Shown here one piece after another: positions 25,686 to 34,044 of a stretch of DNA of 64,000 bases. Position 1 is the stretch's first letter, and each line of letters opens with the position of its first letter. This DNA comes from Streptomyces sp. NBC_00704 (GTDB lineage Bacteria; Actinomycetota; Actinomycetes; Streptomycetales; Streptomycetaceae): contig NZ_CP109000.1 of assembly GCF_036226605.1 (NCBI RefSeq), forward strand, positions 6,134,501 to 6,198,500. Direction: 5' to 3'. The notes under the pieces were generated by a model. It was not told the origin of the DNA. It worked only from the letters and a program-made list of their open reading frames with translations, and made no database searches. A program made the translations under genes and the position numbers.

Positions 25686-26878
25686 TGGAGCGGTCCGCCC
25701 CCTCCTGGGACTACCCCGAGCCGCTCGCCGTGGCCTCCGCCCCCGTACCCGAGTACGGCTCCGGCTCCCTCGCCGACCTGCTGCCCACGCTGGCCGCCGG
25801 CATGGCCGTGCCCGGCATGACCGCGGCGATCCCGGAACTCGCGCCGGCGGACCGCAACTGCGTCTTCCTCGTCGACGGCCTGGGCTGGGAGCAGATCAGG
25901 GCCCACCGCGACGAGGCGCCGTACCTGTACGCCCTGCTCGGCAGCTCGCGCGGCGGCACCGGCCGCCCCCTCACCGCCGGCTACCCGGCGACCACCGCGA
26001 CCTCCCTCGCCTCCGTCGGCACCGGCCTCCCGCCCGGCGCGCACGGCCTGCCCGGCTACACCGTGCGCAACCCCGACACCGGCGAGCTGATGAACCAGCT
26101 CCGCTGGCAGCCGTGGACCGCGCCCGGCGCGTGGCAGCCGTACCCGACCGTGTTCCAGCTCGCCCACCGGGCGGGCGTGCACGCCGCGCAGGTGTCGGCC
26201 CCCGCGTTCCAGAACACCCCGCTCACCAAGATCGCGCTCAGCGGCGGAACGTTCCACGGACGGCTCACCGGCGAGGAGCGCATGGACCTCGCCGCCGAAC
26301 AACTCGCCGCCGGCGACCGCTCCCTCGTCTACACCTACTACGCCGAACTGGACGGCGCGGGACACCGCTACGGCGTCGCCTCCGACACATGGCGCGGCCA
26401 GCTCATGTACGTCGACCGCCTCGTCCAGCGTCTCGCCGAACAGCTCCCGCCGCGCAGCGCGCTCTACGTCACCGCCGACCACGGCATGGTCGACGTGCCC
26501 TTCGACGACGAGCACCGCATCGACTTCGACGCCGACTGGGAGCTGCGCGCCGGCGTCGCCCTGCTGGGCGGCGAGGGCCGCGCCCGCCATGTCTACGCCG
26601 TGCCGGGCGCCGCGGACGACGTGCTGACCTGCTGGCGCGAGGTGCTCGGCGAGCAGTTCTGGGTCGCCTCGCGGGACGAGGCCATCGCCGCGGGCTGGTT
26701 CGGTCCGCAGGTCGACGAGCGGGTGTACGCCCGCCTCGGCGACGTGATCGCGGCCGCCCGGGACGACGTCCTGATCGTCGCCTCGGAGCGGGAGCCCAAG
26801 GAGTCGGCCATGGTCGGCAACCACGGCTCCATGACCCCTGCCGAGCAGTTCGTCCCGCTGCTCGAAGTACGCTCCTGA
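25685..26878 (+). CDS. Alkaline-phosphatase-superfamily nucleotide pyrophosphatase/phosphodiesterase
   Basis: A 397-residue two-metal hydrolase of the phosphodiest/NPP group. Metal ligands and nucleophile are recognisable: FLVDGLGW (Asp), the nucleophilic Thr in GYPATTATSLASVGTGLPPG, ELDGAGHRYG (Asp/His), and ADHGMVDV (Asp/His). The C-terminal His is in VGNHGSM. No signal peptide or membrane segment is apparent, so the enzyme is probably cytoplasmic. The physiological substrate is unknown. It forms an operon with the DUF5998-like gene, and thymidine kinase follows 59 bp later on the same strand. Confidence 0.88.
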   Translation: MERSAPSWDYPEPLAVASAPVPEYGSGSLADLLPTLAAGMAVPGMTAAIPELAPADRNCVFLVDGLGWEQIRAHRDEAPYLYALLGSSRGGTGRPLTAGYPATTATSLASVGTGLPPGAHGLPGYTVRNPDTGELMNQLRWQPWTAPGAWQPYPTVFQLAHRAGVHAAQVSAPAFQNTPLTKIALSGGTFHGRLTGEERMDLAAEQLAAGDRSLVYTYYAELDGAGHRYGVASDTWRGQLMYVDRLVQRLAEQLPPRSALYVTADHGMVDVPFDDEHRIDFDADWELRAGVALLGGEGRARHVYAVPGAADDVLTCWREVLGEQFWVASRDEAIAAGWFGPQVDERVYARLGDVIAAARDDVLIVASEREPKESAMVGNHGSMTPAEQFVPLLEVRS

Positions 26879-26937
26879 AGCCGCAACGGCCTCGCCCCGC
26901 AGTTCCCTCTCCCTGACCGAAAGGCGCTCGACTCCCC

Positions 26938-27585
26938 ATGCCCGAGCTGGTGTTCTTCTCCGGAACCATGGACTGCGGGAAGTCGACGCTGGCTCTCCAG
27001 ATAGAGCACAACCGCTCCGCGCGCGGCCTGGAGGGCATGATCTTCACCCGTGACGACCGCGCGGGCCAGGGCAAGCTGTCCTCCCGCCTGGGCCTGGTCA
27101 CCGACGCGGTCGAGGTCGAGGACGGCCAGGACCTCTACGCCTACCTGGTGGAACACCTCTCGCAGGGCGGCCGCGCCGACTACGTGATCGCCGACGAGGC
27201 GCAGTTCCTGGCCGAGGAGCAGATCGACCAGCTCGCGCGCGTGGTCGACGATCTCGGCTTGGACGTCTACGCCTTCGGCATCACCACCGACTTCCGTTCC
27301 AAGCTGTTCCCCGGCTCCCAGCGGCTCGTCGAACTCGCCGACCGCGTCGAGGTGCTACAGGTCGAGGCGCTGTGCTGGTGCGGCGCCCGCGCCACGCACA
27401 ACGCCCGCACCGTGGGCGGCGTCATGGTCGTCGAGGGCGCGCAGGTCGTCGTCGGCGACGTCGACCAGGCGGACACGATCGGCTACGAGGTCCTGTGCCG
27501 ACGTCACCACCGGCGCCGGATGACGGCGTCGTCGGCGCGGGCGGCGGCCCTGTCGCCCGACGTGCTGCCGGTCCAGCAGGTCTAG
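26938..27585 (+). CDS. tdk: Thymidine kinase
   Basis: A 215-residue type II thymidine kinase that phosphorylates thymidine to dTMP in the salvage pathway. Walker A is GTMDCGKST near residues 9-17 and the catalytic Glu is in VIADEAQF near 82-89. The lasso-domain zinc cysteines are CWCGARAT (about 146-153) and LCRRHH (about 187). The C-terminus (residues 195-215) is an extension beyond the E. coli enzyme. The start ATG is preceded by a weak GAAAGG site. Confidence 0.93.
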   Translation: MPELVFFSGTMDCGKSTLALQIEHNRSARGLEGMIFTRDDRAGQGKLSSRLGLVTDAVEVEDGQDLYAYLVEHLSQGGRADYVIADEAQFLAEEQIDQLARVVDDLGLDVYAFGITTDFRSKLFPGSQRLVELADRVEVLQVEALCWCGARATHNARTVGGVMVVEGAQVVVGDVDQADTIGYEVLCRRHHRRRMTASSARAAALSPDVLPVQQV

Positions 27586-27668
27586 AGCCTGCCGGGCCCG
27601 CCGCCCCTGCGTCGCGTCGGTGACGAGGCTCCGCGCTTCGGTCCGGCCCGATCCGGACGACGGCCCCA

Positions 27669-27705
27669 GCCCCGGCCCCGCCCCGGCTCGGCGGCGGGCC
27701 GGGGC
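27669..27705. terminator. GC-rich hairpin between convergent tdk and the VOC gene
   Basis: GCCCCGGCCCCGCC and GGCGGCGGGCCGGGGC pair imperfectly and would terminate transcription from both sides. Confidence 0.5.
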
Positions 27706-27711
27706 GGATGC

Positions 27712-28515
27712 TCAGCGCGCGTCCTGGATCAGGGAGAAGTGGGCGCCCTCGGGGTCGGCCACGGCCGCCACGCGCCCGTGCGCGCTGTCGTGCGCCGGTT
27801 CCAGGACGCGCCCGCCGAGGCCGGCGACGAGCGTGAGCGCCGCGTCCACGTCCGCCACCTCGAAGTACGTCGTCCAGTGCGGCCCCAGATCCCGGGCCAG
27901 CGCCGCGCCCACCCCGTGGACGCCGGCCACCGGACGGCCGCCGACGCGCAGGGTCACGTGATCGAAGTCGGCCGCCGGCGTCGGCTGCTCCTCGTAGCCG
28001 AACACCGTCGCGTAGAACTTGCGGACGCCGGCCGTCTCGTAGGTCGTCAGCTCGTACCAGACGGGCGTGCCGGGAACGCCGGTGATCTCGGTGCCCACGT
28101 GGGCGCCTGCCTGCCAGACGCCGAAGACGGCGCCGGAGGTGTCGGAGCCGATCGCCAGCCGCCCGGCTTCGGCGGCCTCCAGCGGGCCGACGCCGATCGT
28201 GCCCCCGCACAGGCGGACCGTTTCGGCGGTGGAGTCCACGTCGTCCGAGGCGAAGTAGGGCGTCCAGGCGACGGGGAGGTGACGGTCCGGGGCCAGCTGT
28301 CCGATGCCGGCCACCTCGCGGCCGTCCAGCATGGCCCGCACATAGGGGCCGAGCTGCTGCGGACCGGGTTGGAACTCCCAACCGAACAGCTCACCGTAGA
28401 ACGCCTGAGTCGCCGTCAACCCATGTGCCATCAGGCTCACCCAGCAGGGTGTACCGGGCGCGTAGCGTGCGTGTGCTGTGCCGGTCGGGCCGACCGGCCC
28501 ACCTGCCTCGGTCAT
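27712..28515 (-). CDS. VOC family protein, two tandem glyoxalase-like domains
   Basis: A 267-residue protein with two beta-alpha-beta-beta-beta modules. Domain 1 spans about 12-125 (WVSLMAHGLTATQAFYGELF, GWEF) and domain 2 about 140-265 (VWYELTTYETAGVRKFYATV, FGYEEQ; ending ADPEGAHFSLIQ). Each module resembles the type often annotated as hydroxylase or bleomycin-resistance-like protein in Streptomyces, but no substrate can be assigned. ATG 28515 is favoured by GAGGAGAGAG upstream. Confidence 0.85.
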   Translation of the reverse strand: MTEAGGPVGPTGTAHARYAPGTPCWVSLMAHGLTATQAFYGELFGWEFQPGPQQLGPYVRAMLDGREVAGIGQLAPDRHLPVAWTPYFASDDVDSTAETVRLCGGTIGVGPLEAAEAGRLAIGSDTSGAVFGVWQAGAHVGTEITGVPGTPVWYELTTYETAGVRKFYATVFGYEEQPTPAADFDHVTLRVGGRPVAGVHGVGAALARDLGPHWTTYFEVADVDAALTLVAGLGGRVLEPAHDSAHGRVAAVADPEGAHFSLIQDAR

Positions 28516-28735
28516 CGTCACTCTCTCCTCGGCCACTCGTGGCGGCCGCGTCGCTTCAGCCTTCGGAGGATGCCTGATCGGGGGTTTCTCACCGGTTCAC
28601 GCGCGCTTGTCGTCGTAGGTGGATCGCCTGTACGGCACGTGTCCGTTCCCGCACGCGTCGTGATCGCGCGTGTCCGGCGGAGCAGAGTAGCCGGACATGA
28701 GCGGCGGGGCCACCCCGTACGCGAGGATGGGGGAC

Positions 28736-29587
28736 ATGAACGCCATCATCACCGCATCGGAACTGGCCGGCGAGTTGACCGGGGCGAATCCGCCCGTGAT
28801 CCTCGACGTCCGCTGGCAGCTCAGCGTGGCCAAGGCGGCGGGGGAGCCGCCGTTCGACGGCCGGGCCGCGTACGAGGCGGGACATGTGCCCGGCGCGGTC
28901 TACGTGGACCTGGACAGGGAACTGGCGGGGCCGGCGGGCGACCGCGGCCGCCATCCCCTCCCGGATCTCGCCGAGTTCGGCGCGGCCATGCGCCGGGCGG
29001 GCGTCTCGGCCGGCACGCCGGTGGTCGTGTACGACGGCGGGCAGGGCTGGGCGGCGGCCCGCGCGTGGTGGCTGCTGCGGTGGACGGGTCACCCGGACGT
29101 GCGAGTCCTCGACGGCGGGCTGCCGGCGTGGCAGGGCGCTCTGTCGGTCGACGTCCCCACGCGCGGGGAGGGCGACTTCGAGCCGGCGCCGGGCGCCACG
29201 GGGCTGCTCGACGCGGACGGCGCGGCGGGCCTCGCCCGTTCCGGCGTGTTGTTCGACGCGCGCGCGGGGGAGCGGTACCGGGGCGAGGTCGAGCCGATCG
29301 ACCGGGTCGGCGGGCACATCCCGGGCGCGGTGTCCGCGCCCACCAACGACAACGTGGCCCCGGACGGCCGCTTCCTGCCCGCGCACGAGCTGAGGGACCG
29401 CTTCGAGGCGCTGGGGGCGTCGGACGGCGTGGAGGTGGGCGTCTACTGCGGCTCGGGCGTCTCCGGCGCCCACGAGGTGCTGGCTCTCGCGGTGGCGGGC
29501 ATTCCGGCCGCCCTGTACGTCGGCTCCTGGTCGGAGTGGTCCGCGGACCCGTCCCGGCCGGTCGCCGTGGGCCCGGACCCGCGATGA
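28736..29587 (+). CDS. Rhodanese-type sulfurtransferase (two domains)
   Basis: About 283 residues. A non-catalytic first rhodanese domain (about 1-130) has ILDVRW. A second domain (about 150-280) carries the active-site loop VYCGSGVSGAHE, whose Cys would hold the persulfide. The order is that of thiosulfate or 3-mercaptopyruvate sulfurtransferases; CGSGVSG is closer to the mercaptopyruvate type. ATG 28736 follows a GAGGAT -10-like hexamer at a seven-base distance. An in-frame ATG at 28697 would add 13 residues. Confidence 0.88.
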   Translation: MNAIITASELAGELTGANPPVILDVRWQLSVAKAAGEPPFDGRAAYEAGHVPGAVYVDLDRELAGPAGDRGRHPLPDLAEFGAAMRRAGVSAGTPVVVYDGGQGWAAARAWWLLRWTGHPDVRVLDGGLPAWQGALSVDVPTRGEGDFEPAPGATGLLDADGAAGLARSGVLFDARAGERYRGEVEPIDRVGGHIPGAVSAPTNDNVAPDGRFLPAHELRDRFEALGASDGVEVGVYCGSGVSGAHEVLALAVAGIPAALYVGSWSEWSADPSRPVAVGPDPR

Positions 29588-29670
29588 ACCGATCGGTGAT
29601 CCGTCCCGCGTGACCTCGCGTACGGGCAGACGAGGGGCGGTTGGCGAGGACGGAGGGCCGGGCACGCGCA

Positions 29671-29698
29671 AGGGCCGCACCTTGTCCGGTGCGGCCCT
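29671..29698. terminator. Bidirectional terminator between the sulfurtransferase gene and sepH
   Basis: AGGGCCGCACC (29671-29681) and GGTGCGGCCCT (29688-29698) form a perfect 11-bp stem with a TTGTCC loop. Confidence 0.85.
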
Positions 29699-29762
29699 CA
29701 CACCTGTACGCGGCGCCACGCGAACCGGCGTGCGCCCCGGGGGAGTTGTCGCCGCGGGGGGC

Positions 29763-30797
29763 TCACTCCTGCTTCTTGCGCCGGGTGCCGAACACGATCT
29801 CGTCCCAGCTCGGCACCGCGGCCCGGCGCCCCGGGCGGACGCCGTCCGCCTCGGCCTGCCGGTCGGTGGCGCCGACGAGACGGTCGCGGTGGCTGCCGAC
29901 GGAACGCGGCATGAGGACGTCCGCGTAGGCGGAACCGGCGGAGGCGGCGGGCGCCGGGGGCTCCTCGGCGACGGCCTCCTGCTCGTCGGGCTCCTCCGTG
30001 ACGGGCTCGGCCGTCGGCCGCTCCGGGACGACCATGTCGCCGCGGAAGCTCGGCACCGCCTCCAACAGGCTGGTCAGCGAGTCGCGTTCGCGTTCGCTCT
30101 CCTCGTCCGGCTCGGACGGCTGGGGCGGCAGGCTGGGCCGGTCGAGGGTGCGGTCCAGCGGGCGGTCGCGGGGCAGCCGTGCGATACGCGGCACGAACGG
30201 AAAGCTGGGCTCCGGCGCGGCCAGGTCGTCGGACTCGCCGATCAGCGAACGGGCCTCGTCGTCGACGGCCTGGACGAGCCGCCGGGGCGGGTCGTACGTC
30301 CAGCTCGCCGAGTGCGGCTCGCCCGCGACCCGGTAGACCAGCAGGACTTCCCAGGTGCCGTCGTCGCGGCGCCACGAATCCCACTGGACGGTGTCCTTCT
30401 CGGCGCCGCGGATCAACAGCCGTTCCTGGACGGCTTCGCCGAGCTGCGGACCGGTGTTCTCGCCGGGCCGGCGGACCGGGGTCTTGCGGGCGCGTTCGGC
30501 CATGAAGGCCCGCTCGGCCAGTACGGGGCCCTCGAAACGGCGCACACGGTCGACGGGGATGCCGGCCATCTGCGCGACTTCTTCCGCTGTCGCACCGGCG
30601 CGTATACGCGCCTGGATGTCGCGGGGGCGGAGATGGCTCTCCACCTCGATCTCGATCTGGCCGAGGCGGGGACGGTCGCCGCGTACGGCGGCGCGCAGAC
30701 GCTCATCGATCGGAAGCGTGTACTCCGTGCTGTCCGCAGCCTTCAGCACCAGCCGTGTGCCGTCATTCGAGACGGCCACGACACGCAGTTCGGGCAT
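29763..30797 (-). CDS. sepH: Septation protein SepH (DUF3071)
   Basis: A 344-residue cell-division protein. The N-terminal DUF3071 domain (PELRVVAVSNDGTRLVLKAA, with helix-turn-helix-like GATAEEVAQMAGIPVDRVRR near residues 65-85) is followed by a long disordered, acidic and proline-rich C-terminus ending VFGTRRKKQE. SepH homologues bind FtsZ and promote its assembly into rings in Streptomyces. ATG 30797 is chosen for its GGGAGGT site; the in-frame ATG at 30884 lacks one. A bidirectional terminator lies beyond the stop. Confidence 0.92.
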   Translation of the reverse strand: MPELRVVAVSNDGTRLVLKAADSTEYTLPIDERLRAAVRGDRPRLGQIEIEVESHLRPRDIQARIRAGATAEEVAQMAGIPVDRVRRFEGPVLAERAFMAERARKTPVRRPGENTGPQLGEAVQERLLIRGAEKDTVQWDSWRRDDGTWEVLLVYRVAGEPHSASWTYDPPRRLVQAVDDEARSLIGESDDLAAPEPSFPFVPRIARLPRDRPLDRTLDRPSLPPQPSEPDEESERERDSLTSLLEAVPSFRGDMVVPERPTAEPVTEEPDEQEAVAEEPPAPAASAGSAYADVLMPRSVGSHRDRLVGATDRQAEADGVRPGRRAAVPSWDEIVFGTRRKKQE

Positions 30798-31282
30798 GGG
30801 GACCTCCCGGGTGGTGCCTGCCGACGTCACGTGCGTCGCTGCTTCCGCTAGTCGAGTGTGGCCTGCCCGGGTGCAGCCTGCCACAACCTTGCCGAGTTGC
30901 CCGGCGTGTCGGGCACAGGCCCTGCGTCGCCGTTATGGCACGGTTACCTATTCGCCACGCTAAGTGACCAACACCGTCACCCTGTGCAACGAGTCCCCTC
31001 CAGGCGGTCCAGCGAGGCCCCGGACGTCCTGGCGGGAGACCGGGCCCAGGGCTCGCAACAGTACTCCATTTGGGCCACGTGCGTGGATTGGCGCGCCACC
31101 CGACTTCTCGCAAGAGAGGGCTTCCGGCCCTCTGTCACACGCCTTCCCGATCTTGGACGTGGCACACTTCACGCGATCTTCGGGCCATGGACCGAAGATT
31201 TCCGGCCGGGCCGGGACGCCGTCGTCCGAGCGGCGCCACGGGGCCGCCGACGCCGCGCGGAGACGCGCCCCGTGAGGTCGCG
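30798..31282. other. Gene-free 485-bp region with a perfect dyad
   Basis: This is the promoter region of sepH at its left end and the downstream region of the lactone-oxidase gene at its right. No gene was recognised. A perfect dyad ATCTTCGG (31176-31183) and CCGAAGAT (31192-31199) with an 8-base spacer lies about 85 bp from the oxidase stop. It is less GC-rich than the terminators elsewhere in the window. Confidence 0.5.
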
Positions 31283-32602
31283 TCAGGTGCCCAGGACCCT
31301 GCGCAGGTAGTCGTTCTGGAAGAGGCGATGAGGGTCCAGCCGGTCCCGCAGCGCCGTGAACTCCTCGAAGCGCGGGTACACGCCGGCCAAGTACTCGGCA
31401 TCCCGCGTGTGCACCTTCCCCCAGTGCGGACGGCCCTCGTGCGCCGTGAAGATGCGCTCGGCCGTGGTGAAGTACCCCTGGTACGCCGTGCCCTTGACCA
31501 TGTGGACGGCGATGTACGCGCTCTCGCGCCCCGAGGCGGTGGACAGCGTGATGTCGTCGGCGGGCGCGGTGCGCACCTCGACGGGGAAGCTGATCCGCAG
31601 CCCCGACCGGTCGATCGCCGTCCTCAGTTCGCGCAGTGTCTCGGTCACCGCCTCGCGCGGCACCGCGTACTCCATCTCCACGAACCGCACCCGGCGCGGC
31701 GACGTGAACACCTTGTAGGGGATGTCGGTGTAGGTGCGCGCCGACAGGGCCCTGCTGGAGAGCCGGGCGATGGCCGGGATCGTCGGGGGCGCCGCCCGCC
31801 CGACCCACTGGGCCACCTGGAAGACGCCGTTGGAGAGGAACTCGTCCTCGATCCAGCCCGCGACCCGGCTCACCGGCTTCGCGGGGCCGGCGCTGCGGTT
31901 GTTGCGCTTGGTGTTGGTGCTGCCGGTGTGCGGGAACCAGTAGAACTCGAAGTGCTCGTTCTCGGCCCACAGCTCGTCGAACTCGGCGAGAACCCTGTCG
32001 AAGGGCATCGGCTCCTCGCGCGCGGTGAGCAGGAACACCGGCTCCACCGCGAACGTGACGGCGGTGACGACGCCGAGGGCGCCCAGGCCGATCCGGGCGG
32101 CCGCGAAGACCTCGGGGTTCTCCTTCTCGGAGCAGACGAGCACCGAGCCGTCCGCCGTGACGAGTTCGAGCCCCTTGATCTGGGCGGCGATGGACGCCGA
32201 CTCCCGGCCGGTGCCGTGCGTGCCGGTGCTGGTGGCTCCGGAGACCGTCTGTTCCATGATGTCGCCCATGTTGGTGAGCGACAGCCCCTCGCGCGCCAGG
32301 GCCAGGTTGAGTCTCTTGAGCGGCGTCCCGGCCTCGACCGTGACGGTCATGTCGTCACGGTCGATCTTGCGGATGCCGGTCAACAGTTGAGGGCGGATCA
32401 AGACGCCGTCAGTTGCCGCGATCGACGTGAAGGAGTGGCCGGTTCCCACCGCCTTCACCCTCAGGCCGTCCTCGGCGGCCCGGCGGACCGCCTCGGCCAG
32501 CTCGTCGACGGAGGCGGGCATGACCTCCCGCGCGGGGCGGGCGACGACGTTGCCGCCCCAGTTACGCCACGTGCCGTTCTTCGCGCTCGCTGTGCTGCTC
32601 AA
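31283..32602 (-). CDS. FAD-linked D-arabinono-1,4-lactone oxidase family protein
   Basis: A 439-residue oxidoreductase of the VAO/aldonolactone oxidase family. The FAD-binding PCMH domain holds AVGTGHSFTSIA with His56, the position for covalent FAD in relatives such as alditol oxidase, then GATSTGTHGTG. The C-terminal ALO domain (about 180-439) ends with the family motif GRPHWGKVH. It would oxidise a sugar lactone or polyol using oxygen. The start lies 41 bp inside the MFS gene's 3' end, so the two are probably one transcript. Confidence 0.9.
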   Translation of the reverse strand: MSSTASAKNGTWRNWGGNVVARPAREVMPASVDELAEAVRRAAEDGLRVKAVGTGHSFTSIAATDGVLIRPQLLTGIRKIDRDDMTVTVEAGTPLKRLNLALAREGLSLTNMGDIMEQTVSGATSTGTHGTGRESASIAAQIKGLELVTADGSVLVCSEKENPEVFAAARIGLGALGVVTAVTFAVEPVFLLTAREEPMPFDRVLAEFDELWAENEHFEFYWFPHTGSTNTKRNNRSAGPAKPVSRVAGWIEDEFLSNGVFQVAQWVGRAAPPTIPAIARLSSRALSARTYTDIPYKVFTSPRRVRFVEMEYAVPREAVTETLRELRTAIDRSGLRISFPVEVRTAPADDITLSTASGRESAYIAVHMVKGTAYQGYFTTAERIFTAHEGRPHWGKVHTRDAEYLAGVYPRFEEFTALRDRLDPHRLFQNDYLRRVLGT

Positions 32603-33800
32603 CGGTGCCTCCCCGACCCGGAGCCGGCCTGCTCAGCCGACGGTAGCCCAGGAAACCGACCGCGACCGCGACGGCCCCGGACACCGCCGGAACCCCGTAC
32701 CCGGCCCGCGCCCCGGCCGCGTCGATGACCCAGCCGGCTACGGAGGAGCCGAGCGCGACCCCGACCGCGAGCCCGGTGCTAATCCAGGTCATGCCCTCGG
32801 TCAGTTGCGCGCGCGGTACGTGCTCTTCGATGAGGGACATGGTGGTGATCATCGTGGGAGCGATGGCCAGGCCCGCTACGAAAAGCGCCACGGCCAGGAA
32901 CGGCAAGTTTCCGACCAGTAGGAGGGGGATCATACTCACGCCCATCATGAACACGCCCAGCAGCCAGCGACGCTCCGGCGACCCCTTCAGCCGCAGCAGG
33001 CCGAACACGATGCCCGCCAGACAGGAACCGGCCGCGTACAGCGCCAGGACGACGCTCGCGGCACCCTTGTGGCCGCGCTCGTCGGCGAAGGCCACGGTGA
33101 CCACGTCGACCGCTCCGAAGATCGCTCCGGTCGCCACGAAGGTGGACACCAGGACCTGCAGACCCGGCGAGCGCAGGGCGGAGCCCCGGTCGCGCTGCTC
33201 GCGCGGATGGGGCGCGGGCTCGGTGGCCCGCTGGGCGGTCAGCCAGAAGACGCCGACCGCGAGGAAGCAGGCCGCCAGCAGGGGCCCGGCCTCCGGGAAC
33301 CACACCGTGGACAGGCCGATGGAGATGATCGGCCCGAAGATGAAGCACATTTCGTCCACCACGGACTCGAAGGAGTACGCGGTGTGCAGCTTCGGAGTGC
33401 CCCGGTACACGGCCGCCCAGCGGGCCCGGACCATCGCCCCGAGGCTGGGCACGGCGCCGATCCCGACGGCGCACACGAACAGCACCCAGTCCGGCCACTC
33501 GAAGTGCGCGGCCAGCAGCAGCCCGGCCGAGGCCACGAGGGCGACCAGCGTCGCCGGTCGCAGCACCCGGCGCTGCCCGTGCAGATCCACCATGCGCGAG
33601 ATCTGCGGCCCGAGGACCGCGGCCGCCAGCGCGATCGTGGCCGACAGGGCGCCGGCGAGCCCGTAACGGCCCGTGAGCTGGGAGACCATCGTGACCACGC
33701 CGATGCCCATCATCGACAGCGGCATCCGGCCGAGGAACCCCGCGGCGGAGAAGCCCTTGGAGCCGGGGGCTGCGAACAGGGCGCGGTACGGGCTGGGCAC
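32562..33800 (-). CDS. MFS transporter
   Basis: A 412-residue major facilitator with about 12 membrane helices and the loop 2-3 signature replaced by RMVDLHGQRRVLRPATL. This is typical of actinobacterial drug-efflux-like MFS proteins of unknown substrate. GTG 33800 was chosen for CCGGAG upstream; frames extending further back to 33926 are basic and look non-coding. It overlaps the oxidase gene by 41 bp. A TTAGG-N4-CCTAA dyad lies about 145 bp upstream. Confidence 0.85.
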   Translation of the reverse strand: MPSPYRALFAAPGSKGFSAAGFLGRMPLSMMGIGVVTMVSQLTGRYGLAGALSATIALAAAVLGPQISRMVDLHGQRRVLRPATLVALVASAGLLLAAHFEWPDWVLFVCAVGIGAVPSLGAMVRARWAAVYRGTPKLHTAYSFESVVDEMCFIFGPIISIGLSTVWFPEAGPLLAACFLAVGVFWLTAQRATEPAPHPREQRDRGSALRSPGLQVLVSTFVATGAIFGAVDVVTVAFADERGHKGAASVVLALYAAGSCLAGIVFGLLRLKGSPERRWLLGVFMMGVSMIPLLLVGNLPFLAVALFVAGLAIAPTMITTMSLIEEHVPRAQLTEGMTWISTGLAVGVALGSSVAGWVIDAAGARAGYGVPAVSGAVAVAVGFLGYRRLSRPAPGRGGTVEQHSEREERHVA

Positions 33801-33943
33801 AGGGATCTCCGGTGGTCCGGTCACGCGCGCGGGACGCACGGCGCGGCACGAGGGAAGGCGGCTCCGCGGGGCTCGGCGCGCGGCGTACCGGGCCCGGCAG
33901 AAGCGTAAGGCGCGACTGCGGCTCATACAGCTGACATAGGAAC

Positions 33944-33957
33944 TTAGGCAACCCTAA
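33944..33957. promoter_or_regulatory. TTAGG-N4-CCTAA dyad resembling half of an iron box
   Basis: TTAGGCAACCCTAA is a perfect 5-bp dyad with the spacing of one of the two overlapping dyads in a 19-bp DmdR/IdeR site. It lies between the divergent MFS and hemH genes, 88 bp before the hemH start. Confidence 0.4.
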
Positions 33958-34032
33958 CGCACTGCCGTGGACCGGGCCCGCGCGCGGGGCACGCCCGGCC
34001 CCGGCCGTTTCCCGCCTGTCGGAGCCGGGTGG

Positions 34033-34044
34033 CAGGATCGACTC
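34033..34044 (+). promoter_or_regulatory. Leaderless-type promoter of hemH
   Basis: CAGGAT (34033-34038), one mismatch from TANNNT, precedes the ATG at 34045 by six bases. Confidence 0.45.

Noticed and set aside
30798..31282. tRNA or small RNA gene
   Set aside because: No cloverleaf, T-loop consensus or terminator-capped hairpin could be found by eye.
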